Below, piece after piece: positions 1 through 7,565 of a stretch of DNA of 64,000 nucleotides. The notes beneath the pieces are model-generated. The model had not been told where the DNA came from and made no database searches. It was given only the letters and a program-made list of their open reading frames with translations. Positions within the stretch are counted from its first letter, which is position 1; each line of letters opens with the position of its first letter. The stretch spans positions 3,410,001 to 3,474,000 of the forward strand of contig OZ245920.1 in assembly GCA_965229685.1 (NCBI GenBank), written 5' to 3'. A program made the translations under genes and the position numbers. The DNA is from Pacificispira sp033344895 (GTDB lineage Bacteria > Pseudomonadota > Alphaproteobacteria > UBA8366 > Aestuariispiraceae).

Positions 1-976
1 CGCCCGAAGTCTTCCTGACCTTGCAGGTGCCGCAGACGCCGAACTGGCAGGCGGACGGAATGTTCAGGCCCTGGGCCTTCGCGACCTGAAGGATCGTATC
101 CGTTTCGCTGCATGACGCCTCCAGCCCGGCAGCAGCAAACCGGATCGTCGCGCCGGCGGTTTCATCCAGCACGATGTCGTCATGTTCGGGGCGCTGATCC
201 TCGGTCCGGATCGGTGCGTGGAAGCTTTCCTCGTGATAATGCGCCATTTCGAAGCCGGCGACATTGAGGATATCGCGCACCGTCTTCATGAAGGGTTCCG
301 GACCGCAGCAGAAGATTTCCCGCTCCATATAGTCCGGCGCCATCAGTTCCAACATCAGCTGGTTCAGGCGCCCCCGGTAGCCGGCCCAGGCGGAGTACGG
401 ATCGTCCTCCTCCACGACAAAGGACAGCTTGATATCCGGCACCCGCTGCGCCATGCGGCGCAATTCCGGCTCGAATATCAGTTCCGATGGGCGGCGGGCA
501 CAAGAGATCAGGGCGATATCTGTATGCTCGCCATTGTCGAACAGCCAGCGTGTCATCGACATCATCGGCGTGACGCCGGAGCCAGCAGAAATGAACAGGA
601 ACTTCTCCGCCGGATACTGCATGAAGGAAAAGATCCCGCCCGGCCCGTATGCGCGCAACCGATCCCCGACCTTCACATTGTCCAGCATCCAGCGCGACCC
701 GACGCTGTCGGGCTGCGCCTTGACCGTTACGGATATCGACAGCGGTCGGGATGGAGAGGAAGACAGCGTATAGGTCCGCAGCAACGGTTCCGGCCCGGCA
801 GGCAGTTCCAGCGTGACAAACTGCCCGGGCGAGTATCGAAACCAGCTGTCATCGGCAGTCTTGAAGCAGAAGGAAGTGACGTCTGGCGCCTCCGGAATGA
901 CCATCACGCATTCCAGTTCCTTTGCATCGGTCCAGTATGTGCGCTCGTCCAGCGATTTGAATTTCGTCAACCGCAT
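1..976 (-). CDS. GbcB-like ferredoxin/NADH reductase of a Rieske oxygenase (partial)
   Basis: Electron-transfer partner of the Rieske protein that precedes it. The 325 visible codons start at ATG 976, 6 bases after the Rieske stop, and run off the window edge. The order is FAD-binding barrel (R-T-Y-T-L-S-S motif), NAD-binding domain (SAGSGVTPMMSM, then CCGPEPFM), then a C-terminal plant-type [2Fe-2S] domain, of which C-x4-C-x2-C (CQFGVCGTCK) is visible; the fourth Cys lies beyond base 1. This order matches GbcB and other class IA-like reductases with a C-terminal ferredoxin. It would pass electrons from NAD(P)H to the Rieske centre in the cytoplasm. Family is secure; the precise partner substrate is inferred. 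Confidence 0.88.
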   Translation of the reverse strand, partial: MRLTKFKSLDERTYWTDAKELECVMVIPEAPDVTSFCFKTADDSWFRYSPGQFVTLELPAGPEPLLRTYTLSSSPSRPLSISVTVKAQPDSVGSRWMLDNVKVGDRLRAYGPGGIFSFMQYPAEKFLFISAGSGVTPMMSMTRWLFDNGEHTDIALISCARRPSELIFEPELRRMAQRVPDIKLSFVVEEDDPYSAWAGYRGRLNQLMLELMAPDYMEREIFCCGPEPFMKTVRDILNVAGFEMAHYHEESFHAPIRTEDQRPEHDDIVLDETAGATIRFAAAGLEASCSETDTILQVAKAQGLNIPSACQFGVCGTCKVRKTSG

Positions 977-982
977 CGCCGG

Positions 983-2221
983 TTACTCCGCCGCCGCGGG
1001 CTGCGCATAGGCGCCCAGATGCCGTGTCATGGCATCGCAATACCAGTCGACGAACTGGCGCACGCCGGTTTCGTGGACCGGGGAATAGGGACCGGGCTGA
1101 TAGGCCGGGGAGTTCACCCCCAGCTGGTTCTGTTCGACCAGCAGGCGGTCCTGGTCGTTTGTCGCGTTCCAGACCTCCGTCAGGGTCTTCAGATCGTAAT
1201 CGATCCCTTCGACCGCATCCTTACGCACCAGCCAGCGCGTCGTGACCTCCGTTTCCTGGGGCCCGATCGGATTGACGTGGAACGAGATCGCGTGATCGCG
1301 CAACAGGTGGTTCCAGCTGCTGGGGTAGTGGAACAGAAGCATGGAACCGATGCGCTGCTCACGGATCGCGCCCAGCATCTTGGAACAGGCGGGCTTCCCC
1401 GACATAGTGAAACTCTCGGTATCTCGCAGGAACGGTACGCGCATGACACGGTACTGGCCGCTTTCGTCCAGATAAAACCGGCTGGGCAGACCGGCGGCCT
1501 CACATCGGGCCCAATGATCCTGCAGAGACGTGTCGCCGTCGGTCTGTTCGACGCCGGTCACCGTCGGTGCATCGGTAAAGGTACGGCACAGTTCCGGATG
1601 GGAGCCGGAACAATGATAGCATTCCCGATTGTTTTCCCAGACCAGTTTCCAATTGCCCTTTTCGACGATCGTCGTCTTGTACGCGACCTTCGTGTATTCC
1701 AGCCGATGCGGCAGCATGTAAGGCTCGATCCGGGCGCGGACCGGGGCGAAGTCGGACGGTACATCGCCAAAATTGACAAAGAGATAGCCGCCGACGCTTT
1801 CGCAGGCGACCGGTTTCAGCCGGTGGGCCTCGGGGTCGAAATCCGGCCCCATCTCACGCGCGAAGAGCAGCTTGCCATCCAGGTCGTATGTCCATTGGTG
1901 ATAGGGGCAGACCAGGCGCGCGGCATTGCCCTGCGCCGTTTGGCAGATGCGCGAACCGCGGTGGCGGCAGGCATTGTGAAAGGCCCGAATCTCGCCGTCC
2001 GCTCCTCGCAGGATGATCGCTTCCGCCCGGCCGATGCGATAGGTGGTGTAGTCTCCGGCCTCGGGAATCTCGCAGCCGTGACCCGCGAACAGCCATTCGT
2101 TCAGGAACAGGGTCTCCATTTCCAGATCGAAGACCGCGCGGTCCGCATAGAATGCCCGTTCCAGGGAATAGCCCGGTCGCCGAGCGGCCAGCAGATTCTG
2201 GACAAGGTAAGTCGCGTCCAT
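983..2221 (-). CDS. Rieske oxygenase, glycine betaine demethylase-like alpha subunit
   Basis: 412-aa Rieske non-haem iron monooxygenase. The Rieske [2Fe-2S] ligands are C85-x-H87 and C105-x2-H108. The mononuclear iron site is E200-x2-H203-x4-H208 inside NNRECYHCSGSH, a sequence style I associate with GbcA (glycine betaine to dimethylglycine plus formaldehyde) and stachydrine or carnitine relatives rather than aromatic-ring dioxygenases. ATG 2221 is preceded by GAGGAG. It forms an operon with the reductase downstream and lies behind a cobalamin riboswitch. The substrate is probably a quaternary or tertiary methylamine such as betaine. That is family-based inference; an aromatic O-demethylase is the main alternative. 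Confidence 0.82.
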   Translation of the reverse strand: MDATYLVQNLLAARRPGYSLERAFYADRAVFDLEMETLFLNEWLFAGHGCEIPEAGDYTTYRIGRAEAIILRGADGEIRAFHNACRHRGSRICQTAQGNAARLVCPYHQWTYDLDGKLLFAREMGPDFDPEAHRLKPVACESVGGYLFVNFGDVPSDFAPVRARIEPYMLPHRLEYTKVAYKTTIVEKGNWKLVWENNRECYHCSGSHPELCRTFTDAPTVTGVEQTDGDTSLQDHWARCEAAGLPSRFYLDESGQYRVMRVPFLRDTESFTMSGKPACSKMLGAIREQRIGSMLLFHYPSSWNHLLRDHAISFHVNPIGPQETEVTTRWLVRKDAVEGIDYDLKTLTEVWNATNDQDRLLVEQNQLGVNSPAYQPGPYSPVHETGVRQFVDWYCDAMTRHLGAYAQPAAAE

Positions 2222-2343
2222 ACCGAAACTCCTCAGTCATGTGCCGCACAGGGCGGTCCGTTGGTATGGTCGCTGGTGTTGTCATGAGGACATCCTTTCC
2301 GCGCCGATTTGCCGGACGGCAGACGGAAAGAAAGGCACCTCGT

Positions 2344-2360
2344 GATCGCCACCCGCGATC
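2344..2360 (-). promoter_or_regulatory. Stem-loop after the riboswitch, possible expression platform
   Basis: GATCGC-GGGTG-GCGATC forms a 6-bp hairpin directly 3' of the B12 box on the minus strand. It has no convincing U-tract, so it is not a clear intrinsic terminator. It may be part of the switching region. Only the symmetry is seen; function is inferred. Confidence 0.35.
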
Positions 2361-2369
2361 CAAGAGCAG

Positions 2370-2545
2370 TTCTGCCTGGGCTGGTTTCCGGACTCGAAGG
2401 GAGGTGCTAGCCGGTCGCGGCGCCTTCTCGGGACCGTGATCCCAATGGCATTCGCCGCGGTTCAACCCTTCTTACCGTTGCGGGGGCAGTGCCGGGATTT
2501 CACCGGCTTCCCAATTATCCGGCACACCAAGGAGGTGAGCCAGCA
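2370..2545 (-). promoter_or_regulatory. Cobalamin (B12) riboswitch
   Basis: Read on the minus strand, this untranslated leader contains the conserved core of the cobalamin riboswitch in order. First comes a GGTGTGCC entry stem, then GGGAAGCCGGTGAAATCCC, CACTGCCCCCGCAACGGTAAG, and finally the B12 box GAGTCCGGAAACCAGCC. Spacing and order agree with the AdoCbl/MeCbl aptamer family (Rfam RF00174). It sits about 150 bases upstream of the Rieske gene, in the same orientation. In known cases ligand binding turns expression off. Ends are approximate. Confidence 0.93.
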
Positions 2546-2649
2546 CCACAAGCGCGGCGAATGTGCGCCTGGTCGCATGTTCGGGATTTCTGCATCGCGA
2601 CAGGTAACGTGCTGGCAGCGACAAGCGACGAAAAACGCCTGCTTTGCCC

Positions 2650-4167
2650 CTAAAGCTGATCGCGGAACGTCTCGATCAGTCTGTTCTTCAGGATCTTACC
2701 GGTCGCTGCAGCCGGCAGCCTGTCGGTGATTACGATCTTCGACGGTCGCTTGTAGCTCGACAGGCTTTCGGCGATATGGGCCTTCAACTCGTCCTCCGAC
2801 ACCGCGGCAGGATCACCGACCTGCACAAAGGCCAATACTTCCTCATTCCCGCCTTCGACCGTGCGGCCGACAACCGCCGCCAGCACGACGGCCGGATGGT
2901 CGTTCAGCGCCTTCTCCACTTCCTGCGGGTAGACGTTGAAACCGGAGCGAATGATCAGTTCCTTGGACCGGCCGACAATGTGCAGCATGCCGTTCTCGTC
3001 GATGCGCCCCAGATCCCCGGTTCGCAAGAACCCGTCCGGCAGCAACACCTTTTCGGTTTCTTCCGGATTGCGGAAATACCCCTTCATGATATGCGGACCG
3101 CGGGTCAGGATCTCGCCGACTCCGTCGCTTCGGCCGCCAATGTCCTCATCCAGCTTGATCTCCACACCGGGCAGGGCATAGCCGACGCTGACATCCGGGC
3201 TGCCGATCGCGTTGCGGGTCGCGCAGACGCCGGCGGTGGTTTCCGTCATGCCGTATCCGTTCTGCAGCGGTATGCCGTAAAAAGCCTCGGCATTGCGTTT
3301 CCAGGCCGGATCCAGCGGCGCCGCGCCGGAGGACACATAGCGCAGACCGCTGCCCTCCAGCTTCGTGTATCCCTGGGCCTTGGTATAGTGCATCAGATGG
3401 GCATGCATCTGCGGTACGGCGGGCAGAATCGTCACATCCTCGCGCAGGGCATTGTAGAGTGCCTCCGCGCTGAAGCGCGGGTTCAGGCGGATACAGGCGC
3501 CACCATGACTCGCCGCGACGACCATCGAGGCCAGGCCGAAGACATGGGTCATCGGCAGGACGCCATAGACGGTATCCGTCGGCGTCATGTCGCGCAGCTC
3601 CGCAGAGGCCTTTCCGGCGAAAAGCAGATTTCCCTGGGTCAGCATCACCCCTTTGGGGGCGCCAGTGGTGCCGGTGGTATAGAGGACGACACCAACCTGC
3701 CCTCGCCCCGGTTCCACCGGCTCCGGCGTGCTGTCGAAGGGGGTCGACAGGGCAATCGTGCCGAAACGCCCGGTCAATAGATCGGCAGAATCCGCCTCGG
3801 CATGGGTCTCAGCATCCGGCGATGCCTTGACCGTAAACACGACTGCACGGGGTGTTGCGTGCTGGCGAATACGGGTCATCTCGGCCGCCGTCATGCGGGC
3901 ATTGACCGGAACAGCCCAGGCATCCAGCCGGCTACAGGCAAAAACGAAGGCAATGGCGGCGAGACTGTTTTCAGCCACGATCAAAACCCGGTCGCCGGCA
4001 ACGACCCCTGCCCCGCGCAGAACCGCCTCCGCCTCCGACACGGCCGCCGCATAGTCACGATAGGTCAGACGCCGGCCGTCGAAATCGATCACCGCCGGAT
4101 TGTCGGGGCGTTCCGCCAGATGACGGTCGATATTCTGATGAATGCGTGTGACCTGATCCTGACTCAT
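2650..4167 (-). CDS. Acyl-CoA synthetase (ANL superfamily, fatty-acid/PimA-like)
   Basis: 505-aa AMP-forming CoA ligase that would activate a carboxylic acid for beta-oxidation. Seen: AMP-binding loop YTTGTTGAPKG (about 164-173), YGMTETT (305-311), TGD (383-385, ribose contact), the hinge at VGRSKELIIRSGFNVYP (about 398-414) and the C-terminal catalytic lysine in ATGKILKNRL (K491 or K494). Length fits the family. It is the last gene of the minus-strand beta-oxidation operon that begins at 12055. A ligase next to paired acyl-CoA dehydrogenases, thiolase and hydratase/dehydrogenase resembles the pim operon of Rhodopseudomonas, so dicarboxylic or medium-chain acids are plausible substrates. Confidence 0.88.
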   Translation of the reverse strand: MSQDQVTRIHQNIDRHLAERPDNPAVIDFDGRRLTYRDYAAAVSEAEAVLRGAGVVAGDRVLIVAENSLAAIAFVFACSRLDAWAVPVNARMTAAEMTRIRQHATPRAVVFTVKASPDAETHAEADSADLLTGRFGTIALSTPFDSTPEPVEPGRGQVGVVLYTTGTTGAPKGVMLTQGNLLFAGKASAELRDMTPTDTVYGVLPMTHVFGLASMVVAASHGGACIRLNPRFSAEALYNALREDVTILPAVPQMHAHLMHYTKAQGYTKLEGSGLRYVSSGAAPLDPAWKRNAEAFYGIPLQNGYGMTETTAGVCATRNAIGSPDVSVGYALPGVEIKLDEDIGGRSDGVGEILTRGPHIMKGYFRNPEETEKVLLPDGFLRTGDLGRIDENGMLHIVGRSKELIIRSGFNVYPQEVEKALNDHPAVVLAAVVGRTVEGGNEEVLAFVQVGDPAAVSEDELKAHIAESLSSYKRPSKIVITDRLPAAATGKILKNRLIETFRDQL

Positions 4168-4182
4168 ACCGGGTTTCTTTCG

Positions 4183-5205
4183 TTACGCGATGTTCGGCCG
4201 AAGTCGCGAGAGGGCGGCCAGCGCCTCCCGCTCCATGCCGTTGACGATATCGGCAAAGGGTTCGATGCGATCCGTCAGGCCGAGCGATTGTCCGGCGGAC
4301 AACATTCCGCGCGAAACATCGCCGGTGCGGTATGCCTCGCGCCCGATCTTGCCGGAGACGTAAGGCATCAACCCTTCGATCCCGATCTGTGGATTTTCGG
4401 ATTCCAGTTCGGCAACCCTGTCCGTTGTCTCGTTTCGCAGCGTGCGGATGGTGTTTCGCACCGTGTGCATCGTCAGGGCCGTATCCAGTTCGCTGGCTGC
4501 AATAAGCGCCCTTTTGTAGTCGGGATGGGCCGTCACTTCCTCTGCCACCAGGAACCGCGTACCGACGACCACCCCCGCAGCCCCCATGGCCAGGGCCGCG
4601 ACCAGTTGCGAACCCGTCCCGATCCCGCCACCGATCAGAAAGGGAATGGACAATCGCCGTTCAGCCAGCGCGCCGTTCACCATGCTGCCGATCATGTCCA
4701 TGCCCGGATGGCCGCCACATTCCGCACCGACGATGGAGACCATATCGACGCCCACCGACTGCGCCTTCACCGCGTAGCGGACGCTTGGAACCTTGTGCAG
4801 GACGGTGATGCCGGCATCCTTCAGCATCGGGATGTAGGGTTCGGGATTGCGTCCCGAGGTCTCGACGAAGCGCACGCCTTCATCGGCGATCAGGCGGAAC
4901 ACGGCTTCGGTCTGCTCCCCCTGCACCAGTTTCGGCAGCATGGAGACATTGACGCCGAACGGCGCGCCGTCGCACAGGTCGCGGCACTTGCGGATTTCGT
5001 CGCGCAGCCGCGCAGGTTCCGGGAAGCTGGCGGCGGTGATGAAGGAAATGATGCCCGCCCGTGCAGCGGCCGAAACATACTGCGCATCGGCCAGCCACAT
5101 CAGGCCGCCTGCGACGATGGGCAGTCGCGTGCCATAGATTCGGGTCACCGGCGTATCGAATGCCGGGTCCGTAACCGGCGCCGCGCTGCCATCGGGCGGT
5201 GTCAT
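4183..5205 (-). CDS. Nitronate monooxygenase-family FMN protein
   Basis: 340-aa TIM-barrel flavoprotein of the NMO/2-nitropropane dioxygenase family. Seen: the family's active-site histidine in GAECGGHPG (H166), FMN-phosphate loops GGGIGTG (192-198) and GAAGVVVGTRF (208-218). Its ATG overlaps the stop of the enoyl-CoA isomerase gene (ATGA at 5202-5205), so it is translated as part of the beta-oxidation operon. Known members oxidise propionate-3-nitronate or act as enoyl reductase-like flavoenzymes. Which of these applies is open; position suggests either detoxification or a reductive step on an unsaturated acyl chain. Confidence 0.8.
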   Translation of the reverse strand: MTPPDGSAAPVTDPAFDTPVTRIYGTRLPIVAGGLMWLADAQYVSAAARAGIISFITAASFPEPARLRDEIRKCRDLCDGAPFGVNVSMLPKLVQGEQTEAVFRLIADEGVRFVETSGRNPEPYIPMLKDAGITVLHKVPSVRYAVKAQSVGVDMVSIVGAECGGHPGMDMIGSMVNGALAERRLSIPFLIGGGIGTGSQLVAALAMGAAGVVVGTRFLVAEEVTAHPDYKRALIAASELDTALTMHTVRNTIRTLRNETTDRVAELESENPQIGIEGLMPYVSGKIGREAYRTGDVSRGMLSAGQSLGLTDRIEPFADIVNGMEREALAALSRLRPNIA

Positions 5206-5996
5206 TCGCCGCTCCGCAGTTTTGCAAAATCCGGTTTGGTCTTGCTCAGGAAGGCTCCGATGCCTTCCGCCGCCTCGTCGCTGCCCAGGGCACGTGCCAT
5301 GGCGTCGCGCTCCCGATCCAGCTGGGAGTCCGGGTCAGAGAAGGACGCGGTTTCCAGCAAAGCCTTGATGTAGCGCAGGGCCTGGGCCGGACCGGCCGCC
5401 AGGCGGTCGGCATACTGCGTGGCAAGGGCCATGGCGCCGCCCGGATCGCACAGCTCCGTGACCATGCCCAGATCATAGAACCGATCCGCGGAAACCGGAT
5501 CGCCCAGCATGCAGAGGCGGGACACCAGGGGGCGCGGCAGTTGCGCCGCCAGACGTGCGGTCAGCCCGCCATCCGGCACCAGCCCGGCCTTCACATAGGC
5601 CACCGAGAAGAGAGCACCGCGTGCTGCAATCAGGAAGTCGCAAGCCAGCGCCAGAGAAACCCCGGCCCCGGCCGCGCCACCCTCGACCGCCGCGATCACC
5701 GGTTTCGGACAGGCCCGGATCGCGCGGATGACATCATGCAGACCATCAATCGCCTCGCGCCTTCCGGATTCGGTCATCTCCCGCCGCTTGACCAGGGTCT
5801 TCAGATCGCCGCCGGCGCAGAAGAAGCTGCCCTCTCCCGTCAGGATGACGGAGGCGATCGTAGCGTCTCCGGCCGCGCGGTCAGTGGCGTTCCGGATTGC
5901 CGCATAGAACTCCGGGGAAAGCGGATTGCGTCGCGCACCGTCGCAATTGGTTACCACCAGCGCCGCACCGATCTGTTCCAGTGTCACATCGGCCAT
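5202..5996 (-). CDS. Enoyl-CoA hydratase/isomerase family protein, isomerase-like
   Basis: 264-aa crotonase-fold protein. I start it at ATG 5996 (MADVTLEQ) because a GGGGGAG ribosome site precedes it and the upstream gene stops one base before. The oxyanion-hole segments FFCAGGDL (58-65) and GGAAGAG (106-112) are present. The two glutamates of true hydratases are missing: the first position reads GAGVSLAL and the second GLVPDGG with D142. A lone Asp in that motif is typical of PaaG-type delta3-delta2 enoyl-CoA isomerases. It probably repositions double bonds or opens a ring during beta-oxidation. Substrate unknown. Confidence 0.85.
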   Translation of the reverse strand: MADVTLEQIGAALVVTNCDGARRNPLSPEFYAAIRNATDRAAGDATIASVILTGEGSFFCAGGDLKTLVKRREMTESGRREAIDGLHDVIRAIRACPKPVIAAVEGGAAGAGVSLALACDFLIAARGALFSVAYVKAGLVPDGGLTARLAAQLPRPLVSRLCMLGDPVSADRFYDLGMVTELCDPGGAMALATQYADRLAAGPAQALRYIKALLETASFSDPDSQLDRERDAMARALGSDEAAEGIGAFLSKTKPDFAKLRSGE

Positions 5997-5997
5997 G

Positions 5998-6420
5998 TCA
6001 CACTCCCCCACGCCGGTGCGGCGGCACTTTCTTGAAGACGCCGGTCGCCGTCGCGATCAGGGTCCCTGACTCATCGGTCAGTTGCCCTTCGATAAACAGA
6101 AGACTGCGCCCGCCGCCGGTGACACGTCCGACTGCCGTGACACGCCCGCCGGTGGCCGGCGTCACGAACTGTGTGTTGATGGATATCGTCAGGAAGGGAA
6201 CGCGCCCGGTCTCATCGACCGTCAGGCTGCCTGTCGCCCCGCAGGCGCTGTCCAGCAAGGTTGCGGCAATCCCGCCATGCAGGACCCCATGCCGGTTCAG
6301 ATGTCGATCCTCTACGTCCAGCCAGCACCGGGCGCATTTGTCAGGCTGACCGACATCCAGAACATAGCCGATCAGGCGCTGCGGTCCCGTCTCGTCACGG
6401 ATGATCGCCTCTGCGGACAT
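5998..6420 (-). CDS. PaaI-type hotdog thioesterase
   Basis: 140-aa single-domain hotdog protein. The HGG motif (48-50) followed by a central helix with D57 (LLDSACG) is the signature of the PaaI/YbgC group of acyl-CoA thioesterases. It would hydrolyse stalled or non-productive CoA thioesters and free CoA. It lies between the small acyl-CoA dehydrogenase gene (6 bases upstream) and the isomerase gene (one base downstream), so it is translationally embedded in the operon. Such a proof-reading thioesterase is common in aromatic and cyclic-acid degradation clusters. Confidence 0.85.
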   Translation of the reverse strand: MSAEAIIRDETGPQRLIGYVLDVGQPDKCARCWLDVEDRHLNRHGVLHGGIAATLLDSACGATGSLTVDETGRVPFLTISINTQFVTPATGGRVTAVGRVTGGGRSLLFIEGQLTDESGTLIATATGVFKKVPPHRRGGV

Positions 6421-6426
6421 GGCCGG

Positions 6427-7563
6427 TCAGCCCTGCGCCAGCGCGATGAACCGTTCCAGATGGTGATCGGTATCGCCGAAGCGATGGTCGACCATCACCA
6501 TGCGCTTTGCAAAATGGGCCAGGCCGTATTCCTGGGTCATGCCGATGCCGCCATGCATTTGAATGGTTTCCTCGGCCACCAGACGGCCGACCCGTCCGAT
6601 CAGATTCTTCGCCGCGCTGACATGCCGTTCGCGGGTAACCCGGTCGCGGTCGAGATGTCCCGCAGCATTGATGACGGCGGAGCGTGCCTGTTCGATTTCG
6701 ACCAGCATGTCGGCCATACGGTGCTGAAGCGCCTGAAACTTGCCCAGTGGCCGTCCGAACTGTTTTCGCGTCCGCAGGTATTCGACGGTCAAATCCTTCG
6801 CACTTTCCATGGCACCGAGCGCTTCCGCACACAGCGCGGTAACCGCTATGGCGACCCGGCGTTCGATAACCGGGAAGGCCTGCCCAATCGGTCCCAATGC
6901 GGCGTCCAGCGACACCTCGACATCGCTCAGGGTAACCTCCGCCGCCGTGCCGCCGCCCATCAGTGGATAACCGCGTCGCGACAGGCCCGGCGAATCCGCG
7001 GGGACCAGAAACAAGGAGATGCCGTCCGGGTCCGCGACATCGCCGCTGCTGCGGGCACTGACCACCAGCATCTGCGCGTTGGCGCCGTTGCCCACAACCG
7101 CCTTTCGCCCGTTCAGTACGACGGTATCACCGCGAATCTCCGCGACGCTAGATACCCGATTAAGGTCATAGCGCGAGTCCGGCTCGCCATGAGCGAAAGC
7201 CAATTGCACAGAACCTGCAATAACATCCTCGAGGATACCGCACTGGGCGTCCGTCCCCAGATCCGCAATCAGACCTCCGGCGAGGACAACCGTGTCGAGG
7301 AACGGTTCCACCACACCGGCACGACCGAATTCCTCAAACAGGACCGTCACATCGAACCCGGCGCCGCCGAAACCGCCCTGCGATTCATCGAACAAGGCGC
7401 CGATCACGCCCAGTTCCGCCAGTTCGGACCAGACCGTCGGGCTGAAGCCGCCGTCTTCCTTCAGAATCGCGTTCAGCGCATCGGTGGTGTAGCGGTCGGA
7501 CAAGTAGCGCCGCAGCGTGTCCTGCAGCATCTGCCGCTCTTCGGTCAGGGCGAAATCAACCAT
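6427..7563 (-). CDS. Acyl-CoA dehydrogenase, small PimD-like subunit
   Basis: 378-aa acyl-CoA dehydrogenase-fold protein with the C-terminal HGGIGMTQEYGLAHF segment. The usual active-site YEGT-type motif near the C-terminus is replaced by RFGDTDHH, so the canonical glutamate is absent there. It follows a second, larger acyl-CoA dehydrogenase after a 2-base gap. Such adjacent pairs (PimC/PimD; FadE heteromers of actinobacterial sterol catabolism) form alpha2beta2 enzymes in which only one subunit carries the full active site. I infer a heteromeric acyl-CoA dehydrogenase for branched, cyclic or dicarboxylic acyl-CoA. Confidence 0.85.
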   Translation of the reverse strand: MVDFALTEERQMLQDTLRRYLSDRYTTDALNAILKEDGGFSPTVWSELAELGVIGALFDESQGGFGGAGFDVTVLFEEFGRAGVVEPFLDTVVLAGGLIADLGTDAQCGILEDVIAGSVQLAFAHGEPDSRYDLNRVSSVAEIRGDTVVLNGRKAVVGNGANAQMLVVSARSSGDVADPDGISLFLVPADSPGLSRRGYPLMGGGTAAEVTLSDVEVSLDAALGPIGQAFPVIERRVAIAVTALCAEALGAMESAKDLTVEYLRTRKQFGRPLGKFQALQHRMADMLVEIEQARSAVINAAGHLDRDRVTRERHVSAAKNLIGRVGRLVAEETIQMHGGIGMTQEYGLAHFAKRMVMVDHRFGDTDHHLERFIALAQG

Positions 7564-7565
7564 GA

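Noticed and set aside
182..2287. 701-codon open frame on the plus strand opposite the Rieske/reductase genes
   Set aside because: Its translation is Arg/His/Gln-rich with no family likeness, lies antisense to two genes with clear motifs, and overlaps their reading frames in the way GC-rich codon use produces.
1854..2465. 203-codon minus-strand frame running through the riboswitch leader into the Rieske gene
   Set aside because: It would translate the aptamer core and is out of frame with the Rieske protein; an ATG at 2285 is followed by no recognisable protein.
3802..5373. 523-codon plus-strand frame opposite the CoA ligase and NMO genes
   Set aside because: Antisense shadow of well-supported genes, no ribosome site, low-complexity R/Q/H composition.
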